DNA of 64,000 bases from Paenibacillaceae bacterium (GTDB lineage Bacteria; Bacillota; Clostridia; Lachnospirales; Lachnospiraceae): the NCBI GenBank assembly GCA_015057705.1, contig SVDU01000021.1, positions 35,996 to 99,995 of the forward strand, written 5' to 3'. Below the pieces are notes generated by a model. The model was not told where the DNA came from, did not search any database, and saw nothing but the letters and a program-made list of their open reading frames with translations. Position 1 is the stretch's first letter. The number at the start of each line of letters is the position of its first letter. Position numbers and translations under genes: made by a program. This document shows positions 18,388 through 28,494 of this stretch, piece by piece.

Positions 18388-19992
18388 TTGGCAAATATAC
18401 TTTTGGAAATGAAAAACATCACCAAGACGTTTCCGGGTGTGAAAGCCCTGGATTTAGTAAACCTTCAGGTAGAAGAAGGGGAGATCCATGCTCTGGTGGG
18501 CGAAAATGGAGCGGGGAAATCCACTCTGATGAATGTACTCAGCGGTATCTATCCCTACGGTTCTTACGAAGGAGATATCATTTATAACGGAGAGATTTGT
18601 AAATTCAGTCATATCAGTGACAGTGAAAAAAAAGGAATTGTCATTATTCACCAGGAACTGGCGCTGGTTCCCTATATGACAATTGCCGAAAACATGTATC
18701 TTGGAAATGAAAAAGGAAAGAAATTCGCAATCAACTGGAATGAAACGTTTGGGGAGGCTGATCAGTATTTAAAAACAGTAGGACTTTCCGAATCCTCCCA
18801 TACGCTTATTAAGGATATCGGAGTAGGAAAGCAGCAGCTGGTAGAAATAGCAAAGGCACTTGCAAAAAAGGCAAAACTGCTGATTCTGGATGAACCGACT
18901 GCATCCTTAAATGAAGATGATTCAAAAGCACTTCTGGACCTTTTGAAAAAGTTCAAAGCAGAAGGTATGACTTCTATCATCATATCTCATAAACTGAATG
19001 AAATTGCCTATGTAGCAGATAAAATTACCATTATCCGCGATGGCTCAACCATAGAAACACTGAACAGGAAGACAGATAATGTAACAGAAGACCGGATCAT
19101 AAAAGGAATGGTGGGAAGAGAACTGGTAGACCGTTTCCCCAAGCGTACGGACATTCAAATCGGTGAAAAATCCATGGAAGTGGAACACTGGAATGCCAGC
19201 CACCCTCTTTATTCAGAGCGTAAGTTAGTAAACGACGTATCCTTCTATGTAAAAAAAGGAGAAGTTGTGGGGATATGCGGCCTGATGGGTGCAGGAAGAA
19301 CAGAACTTGCCATGAGTCTGTTTGGAAAAAGCTATGGAGTAAATATTTCCGGTACGTTAAAGATTCACGGTCAGGAAGTCCATCTTCGTTCTGTGCGGGA
19401 TGCCATCCGGCATAAGTTAGCTTACGTGACAGAAGACCGGAAAGGCAATGGTCTGATTCTTGGAAATCCCATACGAATCAACACCACCCTTGCCAATCTC
19501 CGTGCAGTCAGCTTTCGAACCATTATTGACAAAGACAAGGAAGTTATGGCCGCTGAAGATTATATCAATAAGCTTAAGACCAAATGTCCTTCCGTGGAAC
19601 AGACCGTAGGAAACCTAAGCGGAGGAAACCAGCAAAAGGTTCTTTTATCTAAATGGATGTTTGCAGAGCCGGATATTATGATTTTAGATGAGCCAACCAG
19701 AGGAATTGACGTAGGCGCCAAATATGAAATCTACTGCATCATAAACAAACTGGCTGCAGCCGGAAAATCCATTGTCATGATATCCTCAGAGCTGCCGGAG
19801 ATTCTTGGTATGTCTGACCGGATTTATATCATGAACGAGGGGCGTATTGTTGGAGAGATGAGCTCACAGGAGGCCACACAGGAAAAAATCATGGCATGCA
19901 TTTTAAAATCAGATAAGCATCCTTCGGGAATACCTTTAACCCCGGATAACATGGGCATGGAAGAGGAAGGGAGAGTAGAAGATGGAGAATAA
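18388..19992 (+). CDS. gguA: Multiple monosaccharide ABC importer ATPase GguA (tandem ATPase)
   Basis: A 534-residue double ATPase that energises sugar import. The N-terminal half has Walker [10 protein letters not shown] and Walker B LLILDEPT. The C-terminal half has the degenerate Walker [10 protein letters not shown], signature LSGGNQQKV and Walker [15 protein letters not shown], the usual XylG/RbsA/GguA pattern. The start is TTG 18388, six bases after GGGAGGG. The stop overlaps the permease start at 19982. It pairs with ChvE and GguB. The split of intact and degenerate sites is normal for the family. Confidence 0.93.
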   Translation: MANILLEMKNITKTFPGVKALDLVNLQVEEGEIHALVGENGAGKSTLMNVLSGIYPYGSYEGDIIYNGEICKFSHISDSEKKGIVIIHQELALVPYMTIAENMYLGNEKGKKFAINWNETFGEADQYLKTVGLSESSHTLIKDIGVGKQQLVEIAKALAKKAKLLILDEPTASLNEDDSKALLDLLKKFKAEGMTSIIISHKLNEIAYVADKITIIRDGSTIETLNRKTDNVTEDRIIKGMVGRELVDRFPKRTDIQIGEKSMEVEHWNASHPLYSERKLVNDVSFYVKKGEVVGICGLMGAGRTELAMSLFGKSYGVNISGTLKIHGQEVHLRSVRDAIRHKLAYVTEDRKGNGLILGNPIRINTTLANLRAVSFRTIIDKDKEVMAAEDYINKLKTKCPSVEQTVGNLSGGNQQKVLLSKWMFAEPDIMILDEPTRGIDVGAKYEIYCIINKLAAAGKSIVMISSELPEILGMSDRIYIMNEGRIVGEMSSQEATQEKIMACILKSDKHPSGIPLTPDNMGMEEEGRVEDGE

Positions 19993-21157
19993 ATTAAAAT
20001 TGTCGGAAGCACTAAAAAAATATACGATGGTAATCGTTCTGGCAGTAGTCGTAATCTTGTTTACTGTAAATACAGGAGGGAAAATGCTTCTTGCCCAGAA
20101 CGTAAACAACTTAATCGCACAAAATGCATATGTGTTTATTCTGGCAACCGGAATGCTCTTCTGTATTCTGACAGGCGGCAACATTGACTTATCGGTTGGA
20201 TCTGTAGTCTGCTTCGTAGGAGCCATAGGCGGAAGCATGATGATTAAGATGGGAATGAATCCTTATCTTTCCCTTCTTTCCATGATTATTATCGGCATAC
20301 TGGCTGGAGCATGGCAGGGCTTCTGGATTGCTTACGTACGGATCCCGCCATTTATCGTAACTTTGGCAGGAATGCTCATCTTCCGCGGACTTTCAAACGT
20401 AGTCCTTCAGGGAATGACCCTGTCTCCCGTACCGGACAGCTTTTTAAATCTGTTTAATACCTATGTTCCTGATGTATTTGGAATGAAAGGCTTTAACCTC
20501 ACCTGCTTCCTTGTAGGAATTGCAGCCTGCTGCATCTTTATTGTATCAGAGCTGATCACCAGAAATAGAAAACTGAAAAAGGGATACCGGGTAGATCCTC
20601 TAAACAGTATGATCATTAAAATGGTATTGATGACTGCAGTAATACTTTTCTTCATGTATAAGCTGTCTCTCTACAAAGGAATCCCCAATGCTCTTATCTG
20701 GGTTGTGGTAATCATCGGAATTTACAGCTACATATCTTCCAAAACAACCACAGGACGCTATTTCTATGCAGTGGGCGGAAACGAAAAGGCAACCAGACTT
20801 TCCGGTATCGATACCAATAAGGTTTATTTTCTTGCCTATTTAAATATGGGCCTGCTGGCAGCCGTAGCAGGCATGGTAACCCTGGCCCGTTTGAACTCTG
20901 CCAACCCAACAGCAGGAAATAACTATGAAATGGATGCCATCGGAGCCTGCTTCATCGGCGGAGCCTCTGCATACGGCGGAACAGGAACCGTACCTGGTGT
21001 TATTGTAGGTGCCACACTGATGGGTGTTTTAAACCTGGGTATGAGCATTATGGGTGTAGATCAGAACCTTCAGAAAGTGGTAAAGGGAACTGTTCTTTTA
21101 GCAGCAGTTATATTTGATGTGGTAAGTAAGAGGAAATCATTTATTGTAAAGCAGTAA
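19982..21157 (+). CDS. gguB: Multiple monosaccharide ABC importer permease GguB
   Basis: A 391-residue permease with about 10 membrane segments, of the XylH/RbsC/GguB family. Visible family motifs are [48 protein letters not shown] and [20 protein letters not shown]. It starts inside the end of gguA, so the two are coupled. With ChvE and GguA it imports monosaccharides. A strong terminator follows at 21181-21230, ending this operon. Confidence 0.92.
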   Translation: MENKLKLSEALKKYTMVIVLAVVVILFTVNTGGKMLLAQNVNNLIAQNAYVFILATGMLFCILTGGNIDLSVGSVVCFVGAIGGSMMIKMGMNPYLSLLSMIIIGILAGAWQGFWIAYVRIPPFIVTLAGMLIFRGLSNVVLQGMTLSPVPDSFLNLFNTYVPDVFGMKGFNLTCFLVGIAACCIFIVSELITRNRKLKKGYRVDPLNSMIIKMVLMTAVILFFMYKLSLYKGIPNALIWVVVIIGIYSYISSKTTTGRYFYAVGGNEKATRLSGIDTNKVYFLAYLNMGLLAAVAGMVTLARLNSANPTAGNNYEMDAIGACFIGGASAYGGTGTVPGVIVGATLMGVLNLGMSIMGVDQNLQKVVKGTVLLAAVIFDVVSKRKSFIVKQ

Positions 21158-21180
21158 ACCTGATTGAAAAACGTGTTGAT

Positions 21181-21230
21181 GCGTGGGAATGGGAAGATTC
21201 ATCTTTGGATCGTCCTGTTCCTGCGTTTTT
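21181..21230 (+). terminator. Rho-independent terminator after gguB
   Basis: A 14-base-pair stem (21181-21194 with 21213-21226, including several G-T pairs) is followed by TTTTT (21226-21230). It ends the chvE-gguA-gguB operon. Confidence 0.8.
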
Positions 21231-21377
21231 GATTTATAATAAGGGAGATTGATTACAGCAAATTAACATTGTGGCATATGGGAATATATGGTAAGATTTA
21301 TTTAGGAGTAATCGAATACAGGGTGGAACCTTCCAACTTTTATGTCTTTATGTCGTAACAGGATGGGAGGTGTGCAG

Positions 21378-21461
21378 ATGGATATATACCAAACTTTAAG
21401 CATATTGTTTTTAGAAGGTACGTTTCTAATTGCATTGCTGACTTACATAGGAAAAAAATAG
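21378..21461 (+). CDS. Small hydrophobic holin-like toxin of a type I toxin-antitoxin system
   Basis: A 27-residue peptide: MDIYQTLS, then a hydrophobic stretch (ILFLEGTFLIALLTYI) and the ending GKK. GGGAGGT (21365-21371) precedes ATG 21378 at good spacing. Size, the M-x-x-Y-x-x-L-S start, one membrane helix and a Lys-rich tail match the Hol_Tox (TxpA/BsrG-like) toxins of Firmicutes. Such peptides insert in the membrane and are held in check by an antisense RNA. A matching antisense terminator and promoter are seen at 21453-21593. Too short for usual gene callers. Confidence 0.7.
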   Translation: MDIYQTLSILFLEGTFLIALLTYIGKK

Positions 21462-21557
21462 CCTACCCTGCCGCAAACAGGATAGGCATGCTCATCATTC
21501 GATGAGTATTTAAGCAATCTTGGAAGCTTCCACCTTGTGTGGCGGTTACTCTTTTAT
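21453..21557 (-). ncRNA. Probable antisense RNA antitoxin (RatA-like) overlapping the toxin 3' end
   Basis: On the minus strand a promoter-like TTTACA (21588-21593), 17-18 bases and ATATAT/TATATT (21564-21570) would start an RNA near 21557. It would end at a near-perfect 10-base-pair stem (21478-21487 with 21461-21470, one mismatch) followed on the minus strand by TATTTTTTT. The RNA, about 105 bases, overlaps the last codons and the 3' region of the toxin message, as in TxpA/RatA loci. The exact ends are inferred. Confidence 0.5.
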
Positions 21558-21653
21558 AATATAAATATATCACATTGCTGATATGATTGTAAAGAGAGAA
21601 ATCTGATCAATTGCTTTGTTTATAATTGTTAGTACTAAATAAAACAAAAAGGC

Positions 21654-21688
21654 TGCCGCTCAACTGAAAAAACTTCAGTCAGGCGGCA
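21654..21688. terminator. Strong hairpin, probable terminator
   Basis: TGCCGC (21654-21659) pairs with GCGGCA (21683-21688), and inside it ACTGAA (21663-21668) pairs with TTCAGT (21674-21679). On the minus strand the stem is followed by CCTTTTTGTTTT, on the plus strand by ATTTATG. It can end the toxin transcript or shield rfbC from upstream or antisense reading. The rest of the gap 21462-21829 shows no gene. Confidence 0.55.
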
Positions 21689-21829
21689 TTTATGCATATT
21701 TGCATCACAAACAGACTTTAAACCAGGTCAGAACCAATAAAAATTTTCCTATATATAGAAATCTTGGCTGAGTTGTGGTAGAATGCTACAAGTAAAAGAA
21801 TGTTTTGATATGTAAAGGAGCATAAAAAT

Positions 21830-22384
21830 ATGGGAAAGATAAAAGTAACAGCATGTGAGATAGAAGGGCTTTATGTCATTGAACCAACCGTATTTCCAGA
21901 TTCCAGAGGATATTTTATGGAAACCTATAACCAGAATGATTTTCACGAAGCAGGACTGACCATGAATTTCGTACAGGATAATCAGTCCATGTCCGTAAAA
22001 GGCGTGCTTAGAGGACTGCATTTTCAGAAGCAGTTTCCCCAGGGAAAGCTGGTACGTGCAGTGAGAGGAACTGTGTTTGATGTGGCAGTTGATTTAAGAG
22101 CTAATTCCAAAACTTATGGTAAATGGTTCGGTGTGGAACTGTCTGCAGAAAACAAAAAGCAGTTCTATATTTCAGAAGGCTTTGCACATGGATTTTTAGT
22201 TCTGTCTGATGAAGCAGAATTTGCTTATAAATGTACGGACTTCTATCACCCGGGCGACGAAGGCGGAATTCTTTGGAGTGATCCCGAAATCGGAATTGAA
22301 TGGCCCATTACAGAAGGTATGGATCTGGTTATATCCGACAAAGACAAGAAGTGGGACGGAATCCGGGATACGTTCAAATTTTAA
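21830..22384 (+). CDS. rfbC: dTDP-4-dehydrorhamnose 3,5-epimerase
   Basis: A 184-residue RmlC-type cupin epimerase that converts dTDP-4-keto-6-deoxyglucose to the 4-keto-rhamnose form in dTDP-L-rhamnose synthesis. Motifs: VFPDSRGYFMETY, FVQDNQSMS, GVLRGLHFQ (catalytic His), KLVRAVRGTVFDVAVDLR, and EGFAHGFLVLSD. Full family length. AAGGAG precedes ATG 21830. It is the first gene of glycan cluster 1 and the only rhamnose gene there, so RmlA, B and D must be encoded elsewhere. It fits with rhamnosyltransferase-like genes in the window. Confidence 0.93.
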   Translation: MGKIKVTACEIEGLYVIEPTVFPDSRGYFMETYNQNDFHEAGLTMNFVQDNQSMSVKGVLRGLHFQKQFPQGKLVRAVRGTVFDVAVDLRANSKTYGKWFGVELSAENKKQFYISEGFAHGFLVLSDEAEFAYKCTDFYHPGDEGGILWSDPEIGIEWPITEGMDLVISDKDKKWDGIRDTFKF

Positions 22385-22399
22385 CGAGAGGAGAAAACC

Positions 22400-23212
22400 A
22401 TGAATTATCTGGTTTCCTTATTAAAAGAAATCTATATAAAAAGAAAACTGATTCTGGATTTAGCAAAAGCAGATTTTAAGAAGCGTTTTGTAGGCTCTTA
22501 TTTCGGAATTGCATGGATGTTTCTGCAGCCGATTGCCACGGTTCTTGTTTATTTTTTTGTTTTCCAGTTGGGATTTAAAAGTGTGCCACCAATCGCGGTA
22601 TATCCCTATGTACTGTGGTTAATACCAGGCATTGTACCATGGTTTTTTATCAGTGAGGTTTTAAACATGGGTACTAACTGTCTGCAGGAATATAATTATT
22701 TGGTAAAAAAGGTAGTTTTCCGTGTGGAAATCCTTCCATTTATTAAGATGTTATCCTGTCTGATGGTACATGGAATATTTGCTATTATTATGTTTGTAGT
22801 ATTTTTATGCTATGGCTTTTTGCCAAAGGCCAGCTGGTTTCAGATCATTTACTATACCTTTGCTGCCTCCATGTTGTCTCTGGCTATTACCTATTTTACC
22901 AGTGCCATCAATGTATTTTTCAAGGATATGGCACAGATTGTGGGTATCTGCCTGCAGTTTGGTATGTGGATGGTGCCGATTATGTGGGCTCCGGAGATGT
23001 TTAAGAATACTCCTGAGTGGCTCCCCAGCGTGCTGAAAATAAATCCGGTTTATTATATTGTTGCTGGATATCGTGACAGCATGTTATATGGGAACTGGGT
23101 TACTGAACGGCCAATTCTTGGTCTTTATTTCTGGTTTGTCACTATTGTCCTGTTTTTAATTGGACTGAAAGTATTTAAAAAGCTGCGCCCGCACTTTTCC
23201 GATGTGCTGTAG
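22400..23212 (+). CDS. wzm: ABC-2 polysaccharide exporter permease (Wzm/TagG-type), cluster 1
   Basis: A 270-residue ABC-2 membrane protein with six membrane segments. KADFKKRFVGSYFGIAWMFL at the N-terminus and the periplasmic MVPIMWAPEMF stretch near residue 195 are typical of Wzm/TagG/RfbA permeases. It begins 15 bases after rfbC and is followed by its ATPase partner. Together they export a finished lipid-linked glycan across the membrane. A second, diverged copy of this pair lies at 52037-53598. Confidence 0.9.
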   Translation: MNYLVSLLKEIYIKRKLILDLAKADFKKRFVGSYFGIAWMFLQPIATVLVYFFVFQLGFKSVPPIAVYPYVLWLIPGIVPWFFISEVLNMGTNCLQEYNYLVKKVVFRVEILPFIKMLSCLMVHGIFAIIMFVVFLCYGFLPKASWFQIIYYTFAASMLSLAITYFTSAINVFFKDMAQIVGICLQFGMWMVPIMWAPEMFKNTPEWLPSVLKINPVYYIVAGYRDSMLYGNWVTERPILGLYFWFVTIVLFLIGLKVFKKLRPHFSDVL

Positions 23213-23233
23213 GCAGTTACCATGGAGGATTCA

Positions 23234-24574
23234 ATGTCCGTAGAATCGAATAACAAAGCATTGACGGTTAATAATGTAACCAAAATATATAAATTATATG
23301 AAAAACCCATTGACCGGTTAAAAGAGGCCATGAGCCTGACTCATAAAAATTACCATCGTGATTTTTATGCCTTAAACGGGATTTCTTTTGATGTGGAAAA
23401 AGGACAGACCGTAGGTATTATCGGTACCAACGGGTCTGGAAAATCCACAATTTTAAAGATTATTACTGGAGTTCTGACCCCGACTACCGGAGATGTGCAG
23501 GTAAACGGGGTGATCTCTGCTCTTTTGGAACTGGGAGCAGGATTCAATATGGATTATACAGGGATTGAAAACATCTACATGAACGGTACCATGATGGGAT
23601 TTTCCAGAAAAGAGATGGATGCCAAACTGCAGGACATCCTGGATTTTGCCGACATTGGAGATTTTGTCTATCAGCCGGTAAAGACCTATTCCAGTGGTAT
23701 GTTTGTCCGCCTTGCATTTGCCCTTGCCATTAATGTAGAGCCGGAGATTCTCATCGTTGATGAGGCTCTTTCCGTAGGAGATGTTTTCTTCCAGGCGAAA
23801 TGCTACCGCCGTATGGAGGAAATCCGTAAAAATGGCACCACCATTCTCATGGTTACCCATGATATGGGTGCTATCATCAAGTATTGTGACCGTGTAGTCG
23901 TGTTGAACAAAGGCAATTTCATCGCAGAAGGCGAGCCGGGAAAAATGGTAGATCTTTACAAGAAGATTCTGGCAAACCAGATGGATGATTTGAATGAAGA
24001 ACTGGAAGCTGCAGACAACGGACTGTATAACGATTTTTCCGGCGACCAGGCAATTGCGGAAAGAAGCAGGGCGGCAGCAGGCGGAATGATGAAGGATAAG
24101 CTGACCATCAATCCAAACCGCACAGAATACGGGGATAAGAGGGCAGAGATCATAGATTTTGGCCTTCTTGATGAGAGAGGAAATATTACTAATCTTCTGT
24201 TAAAAGGAGAGCGTTTTACCATAAAGGAACGAATTCATTTCCATGGAGAGATCGAAACACCGATTTTCACTTATACCATCAAGGACAAGCGGGGGGCCGA
24301 CCTGACCGGTACCAATACCATGTTTGAGTCCTCCGATGTAAAAGCTGTTAAAAAAGGTGATGAATACGTGGTGGAATTTACCCAGAAGATGACTCTTCAG
24401 GGTGGAGAATACTTACTGTCCATGAGCTGTACCGGATTTGAAAACGGGGAGCATGTGGTTTACCACCGTCTGTATGATATTGTAAATATCACCGTTATAT
24501 CCAACAAGAATACGGTTGGTGTTTACGATATGGAACCGGATGTAAGCTTAACACTTATGCGTGCAGAAAGGTAA
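23234..24574 (+). CDS. wzt: Polysaccharide exporter ATPase with C-terminal glycan-binding domain (Wzt-type), cluster 1
   Basis: A 446-residue ATPase. ATG 23234 lies five bases after GGAGG; the in-frame ATG 23222 itself overlaps this ribosome site and is unlikely. Residues 10-245 are the ABC domain: Walker A GTNGSGKST, signature YSSGMFVRLA, Walker B ILIVDEALSVGD. After a linker rich in Ala, Glu and Asp the last 170 residues form a beta-rich Wzt C-terminal domain (from about VEFTQKMTLQGGEYLLSMSC). In known Wzt proteins this domain recognises the modified end of the O-chain, so the glycan of cluster 1 probably carries a terminal cap. The methyltransferase directly downstream is a candidate for making it. 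Confidence 0.9.
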   Translation: MSVESNNKALTVNNVTKIYKLYEKPIDRLKEAMSLTHKNYHRDFYALNGISFDVEKGQTVGIIGTNGSGKSTILKIITGVLTPTTGDVQVNGVISALLELGAGFNMDYTGIENIYMNGTMMGFSRKEMDAKLQDILDFADIGDFVYQPVKTYSSGMFVRLAFALAINVEPEILIVDEALSVGDVFFQAKCYRRMEEIRKNGTTILMVTHDMGAIIKYCDRVVVLNKGNFIAEGEPGKMVDLYKKILANQMDDLNEELEAADNGLYNDFSGDQAIAERSRAAAGGMMKDKLTINPNRTEYGDKRAEIIDFGLLDERGNITNLLLKGERFTIKERIHFHGEIETPIFTYTIKDKRGADLTGTNTMFESSDVKAVKKGDEYVVEFTQKMTLQGGEYLLSMSCTGFENGEHVVYHRLYDIVNITVISNKNTVGVYDMEPDVSLTLMRAER

Positions 24575-24587
24575 GGAGGAATGATGC

Positions 24588-25370
24588 ATGAATGATATCA
24601 GCCCTGAACTTAAAAAGCTGTATCAGAATTATAATGGAGATATCAAAAAGCTGCTGCAGGAAAATCCCAGGCTGGATTATTTATATGCCTTATCGGAGAT
24701 TAGAGAAAATCTGCTGGACTGGTTTGAGTTTAAACCAGATGCAACACTTCTGCAGGTGGGATCTGACTACGGCGCGTTAACAGGCTTATACAGCAGGCGG
24801 GTAAAAGCAGTAACCGTATTAGACCCCTGCCACAACAATTTATCGTTCAACCGCCTTCGCAATCAGAAACAAAACAATATTCACTACGTAAACAATGATT
24901 TAAACTCTTTTACCAGTGATGAGGGTTTTGATTATATCGTTTTTGCAGGTTCCCTTTGCGAACAGTATCAGGACATAATACAAAAGGCCAAAGAACTTTT
25001 AAAACCCGAAGGAATGCTGATTACTGCCATTTCAAACCGTCTGGGATTAAAGTATCAGGCTGGTGCAAAGGCGGAGCAGTTTTGCCTTTCCAGAACAGAG
25101 TTAAAGGAACTTTTATGCGGAAGTGAAGGAAACGAGGGAGCTGTGAAATTTTACTATCCCATGCCCGATTACCGCCTTCCCGTAACTTTATACTCCGATG
25201 GATATCTTCCCGGTAAGGGAGATTTAACCCACGCCATTCTTGCCTATGATTATCCCAAGTACTTACGTTTCGATTTAGGTAAGATGTTTGATGAAGTATG
25301 TGAAGGAAAACAGTTTGATACATTTGCCAATTCATTTTTAACCATTTGGAGCCGTCATGAAGAAAATTAA
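24588..25370 (+). CDS. Class I SAM-dependent methyltransferase
   Basis: A 260-residue protein. Motif I is LLQVGSDYGALTGLY (residues 46-60), followed by VTVLDP (acidic residue after beta 2), FDYIVFAGSL and LLKPEGMLITAIS, which together give the Rossmann methyltransferase fold. It probably methylates a sugar, perhaps as a chain cap, given that it sits between wzt and a large glycosyltransferase. It overlaps the next gene by 14 bases. The acceptor is unknown. A dimethylated-sugar or other role cannot be excluded. Confidence 0.82.
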   Translation: MNDISPELKKLYQNYNGDIKKLLQENPRLDYLYALSEIRENLLDWFEFKPDATLLQVGSDYGALTGLYSRRVKAVTVLDPCHNNLSFNRLRNQKQNNIHYVNNDLNSFTSDEGFDYIVFAGSLCEQYQDIIQKAKELLKPEGMLITAISNRLGLKYQAGAKAEQFCLSRTELKELLCGSEGNEGAVKFYYPMPDYRLPVTLYSDGYLPGKGDLTHAILAYDYPKYLRFDLGKMFDEVCEGKQFDTFANSFLTIWSRHEEN

Positions 25371-28300
25371 TTTTGTAAAATATAATAAAACAAGAAGAGA
25401 AGCTTTTCAGATACGCACCAGTCTGGTGGAAGAAAATGGACTGCCTTATGTGGAAAAGACTGCCCTGACGGCTGAGGGAATCCCTCATATCCGTACCTTT
25501 GAAGAAAAATACAAAAATTTAACGGAACAAAATCAGGGGTTACATGTTGCAGACGTAACGGTCAGCTCAGATGGAACAACCGCCCGGTTTGCATTTCTAA
25601 AAGGAGAGACGTATGCTGAGATTCTTGGACGGCAGATCGTAAACGGGAAAGTTTCGGAAGCCTCTTTGGAAGACGGAATCTCCATGATTTTAAAGGTACA
25701 TGATGATTACATGACGCCGTTCCATATGACGCCGGAGTTTGAAGAAGTATTCGGTGCGCTTCCGGATACTGCAGAGCAGATTAGAAGAGACTGGGCATTT
25801 AAACATTCCAATATAGACTGCCTTTTTGAGAATATCATGATGACTGAAGACGGTCCTTACTGTCTGGATTATGAATGGGTATTCTCTTTTCCCGTTCCCG
25901 TTAACTTCATAAAATTCCGGGTGCTGTATTATTTTTATGAGCAGTATAAAAGCATCCTGAGCTATGAATCCATGGAAGTATTTATGGAAGAGCAGGGAGT
26001 GGACCAGGAACTGATTAGTATTTATGAAGAGATGGAACGCCATTTTCAGGAATATGTTCACGGTGAGAACCAGCAGATCTATCTCTTAAACTACATGCAT
26101 GAGACATTTGCCCTGCCGGACAGCATGTTTGAGGTATCTCAGATAATTGATGATACCAAGGATCAGATAGCCCAGATGAAGGCTGAATTAAAGGAAAAGG
26201 ATCTGACCATTACAAAACAGCAGGAGGAAAAACGCTTAACGGATAACCATGTTGCCAACCAGGACATGATTATTGCTTCCCTTAGAAAAGACTGTGAAAC
26301 CATGCAGGGGATTATTGAACAGTTAAGAAAGCATGAATCCTTCTCCTATAAGGTACTGCGCAGGTTGAAAAGAATCTTTAATGAGAAATTCCCTCAAGGC
26401 ACAAAGAAACGGAAAGTGCTGTTTTATATAAAGGAAACCATTCTTCACCCTGTAAAATCCATTTCCCTCTATACAACAGATGAGGGAAGAAATCTCATGG
26501 AAGGCGACATGAAAATCGGAGCGGCATACCGGATACATGGAAAACTTCGTTTTGTAAAAGAAGGACATCCCATGGTATCCATCGTCATACCGGTTTACAA
26601 CCAGATCCATTATACTTATGCATGCCTCCTGTCCATACTGGAGCACACAAAGAATGTAGATTATGAGATAATCATTGCAGATGATGTATCAACGGATGCT
26701 ACGGCAGAGCTGTCCAAATTCACAGAGAATGTGGTGATCTGCCGCAATGAAACCAACCAGGGATTTTTAAGAAACTGCAATCAGGCGGCAAAGTCGGCAA
26801 GAGGAAAGTATATCATGTTTTTAAACAATGATACTCAGGTAACCGACGGCTGGCTGGATAGTCTTGTTAATCTAATCGAGTCGGACCCTTCCATCGGAAT
26901 GGTGGGTTCCAAGCTGGTTTATCCGGACGGACGGCTTCAGGAGGCCGGCGGAATCTTATGGAGCGACGGCTCTGGCTGGAATTACGGACGTCTCGATGAT
27001 CCGGAAAAACCTGAATACAATTATGTAAAAGACGTAGATTATATTTCCGGTGCTGCAATCCTTCTTTCCAATAATTTGTGGAAACGGATCGGCGGCTTCG
27101 ATGAACGCTTTGCACCGGCTTATTGTGAAGATTCAGATCTCGCCTTTGAGGTGCGCAAAGCCGGCTACCGGGTGGTTTATCAGCCTCTTTCCAAAGTGAT
27201 TCACTTTGAAGGCATTTCAAACGGAACAGATGTCAATGGTTCCGGTTTAAAACGCTATCAGATTGAAAACAGCAAAAAGCTGAAAGAAAAATGGGCGGCT
27301 GAGTTCAGCTGTCAGAGCGAAAATAACGGTAACCCTGATCCATTCCGTGCCAGAGAAAGAAGCCAGGGAAAGGATATCATCCTGGTGGTGGATCATTATG
27401 TACCTACCTATGACCGGGATGCTGGTTCCAAAACCACATTCCAGTATTTAAAGATGTTTATTGATAAGGGATATGTGGTCAAGTTCCTGGGAGACAATTT
27501 CCTTCATGAAGAGCCTTATTCCACCGCATTACAGCAGATGGGAATCGAGATTCTTTACGGCAGGGAATATCAGGCAGGCATCTGGGACTGGTTAAAGGCA
27601 CATGGTGACGATATAAAGGCAGCTTATTTAAACCGCCCCCATATCGCACAGAAATATATTGATTTTCTCCGGGAACATACCAGCATGAAGCTGATTTATT
27701 ACGGACATGACCTTCATTTCCTGAGGGAAGGCAGAGAATACGAGCTTACCGGAGATCCAAAGAAACGGGAAGCTTCCGAATACTGGAGATCTATGGAGCT
27801 GCGCCTGATGAAAAAAGCGGCAGTTTCCTATTACCCGTCATATGTTGAGCGGGAAGCCATTCATGAAATTGAACCTTCTGTTCCTGTAAAAGCAATCGTA
27901 GCTTACGTATTTGACCGGTTTTTAAATCAAATACCCAATGACTTTGAAAAGAGGGAAGGTCTGCTGTTTGTGGGCGGCTTTGCCCATCCGCCAAATGCAG
28001 ATGCGGTATTGTGGTTTGCAAGAGAGATATTCCCATTAATCAGGGAGCAGATACCGGTTAATTTCTATATTGTAGGTTCTAAGGTTACCGACGAGATCAA
28101 AGCCCTGGAGCAGCCGGATAACGGAATTATTGTAAAAGGTTTTGTTACGGAAGAAGAACTGGCAAGTCTTTATGCCAGCTGCCGGATCGTAGTAGTTCCA
28201 CTGCGATACGGGGCAGGTGTAAAGGGAAAAGTAATTGAAGCACTTTATTATGGCGCTCCTGTTGTAACCACTTCTATCGGAGCCGAAGGAATTCCAGAGG

Positions 28301-28470
28301 CAGATCAGGTGATGGTAGTAAGAGATGAGCCGGAAACATTTGCAGAAGAAGTAATCGCTCTTTACAATGATCCGGACAGCTTAAGGCAGATGAGCCAGAA
28401 TACCCAGAACTACATTCGGACGTATCACAGCATTGATGCGGCATGGAGCGTAGTGGGAGAGGATTTTTAA
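25357..28470 (+). CDS. Multidomain glycosyltransferase: kinase-like domain, coiled coil, GT2 and GT4
   Basis: A 1037-residue protein. Residues 1-240 look like a protein/aminoglycoside-kinase-type fold, with NIDCLFENIMM and YCLDYEWVF in the places of the catalytic and metal-binding loops. Residues 262-320 are a charged coiled coil. Residues 400-630 form a GT2 domain (VSIVIPVYNQ, IADDVSTDAT, MFLNNDTQV, CEDSDLAFEVR). Residues 665-1030 form a GT4/group 1 domain (LFVGGFAHPPNADA, PLRYGAGVKGKVIEALYYG). It probably adds two or more sugars in sequence. It overlaps the methyltransferase gene, so the two are coupled. The function of the kinase-like part is unknown. Confidence 0.85.
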   Translation: MKKINFVKYNKTRREAFQIRTSLVEENGLPYVEKTALTAEGIPHIRTFEEKYKNLTEQNQGLHVADVTVSSDGTTARFAFLKGETYAEILGRQIVNGKVSEASLEDGISMILKVHDDYMTPFHMTPEFEEVFGALPDTAEQIRRDWAFKHSNIDCLFENIMMTEDGPYCLDYEWVFSFPVPVNFIKFRVLYYFYEQYKSILSYESMEVFMEEQGVDQELISIYEEMERHFQEYVHGENQQIYLLNYMHETFALPDSMFEVSQIIDDTKDQIAQMKAELKEKDLTITKQQEEKRLTDNHVANQDMIIASLRKDCETMQGIIEQLRKHESFSYKVLRRLKRIFNEKFPQGTKKRKVLFYIKETILHPVKSISLYTTDEGRNLMEGDMKIGAAYRIHGKLRFVKEGHPMVSIVIPVYNQIHYTYACLLSILEHTKNVDYEIIIADDVSTDATAELSKFTENVVICRNETNQGFLRNCNQAAKSARGKYIMFLNNDTQVTDGWLDSLVNLIESDPSIGMVGSKLVYPDGRLQEAGGILWSDGSGWNYGRLDDPEKPEYNYVKDVDYISGAAILLSNNLWKRIGGFDERFAPAYCEDSDLAFEVRKAGYRVVYQPLSKVIHFEGISNGTDVNGSGLKRYQIENSKKLKEKWAAEFSCQSENNGNPDPFRARERSQGKDIILVVDHYVPTYDRDAGSKTTFQYLKMFIDKGYVVKFLGDNFLHEEPYSTALQQMGIEILYGREYQAGIWDWLKAHGDDIKAAYLNRPHIAQKYIDFLREHTSMKLIYYGHDLHFLREGREYELTGDPKKREASEYWRSMELRLMKKAAVSYYPSYVEREAIHEIEPSVPVKAIVAYVFDRFLNQIPNDFEKREGLLFVGGFAHPPNADAVLWFAREIFPLIREQIPVNFYIVGSKVTDEIKALEQPDNGIIVKGFVTEEELASLYASCRIVVVPLRYGAGVKGKVIEALYYGAPVVTTSIGAEGIPEADQVMVVRDEPETFAEEVIALYNDPDSLRQMSQNTQNYIRTYHSIDAAWSVVGEDF

Positions 28471-28494
28471 TATATAACAAGGGAGGACATTAAG

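Noticed and set aside
23453..23860. A 135-codon minus-strand frame inside wzt
   Set aside because: It is antisense to the conserved ABC ATPase domain and has no motif.
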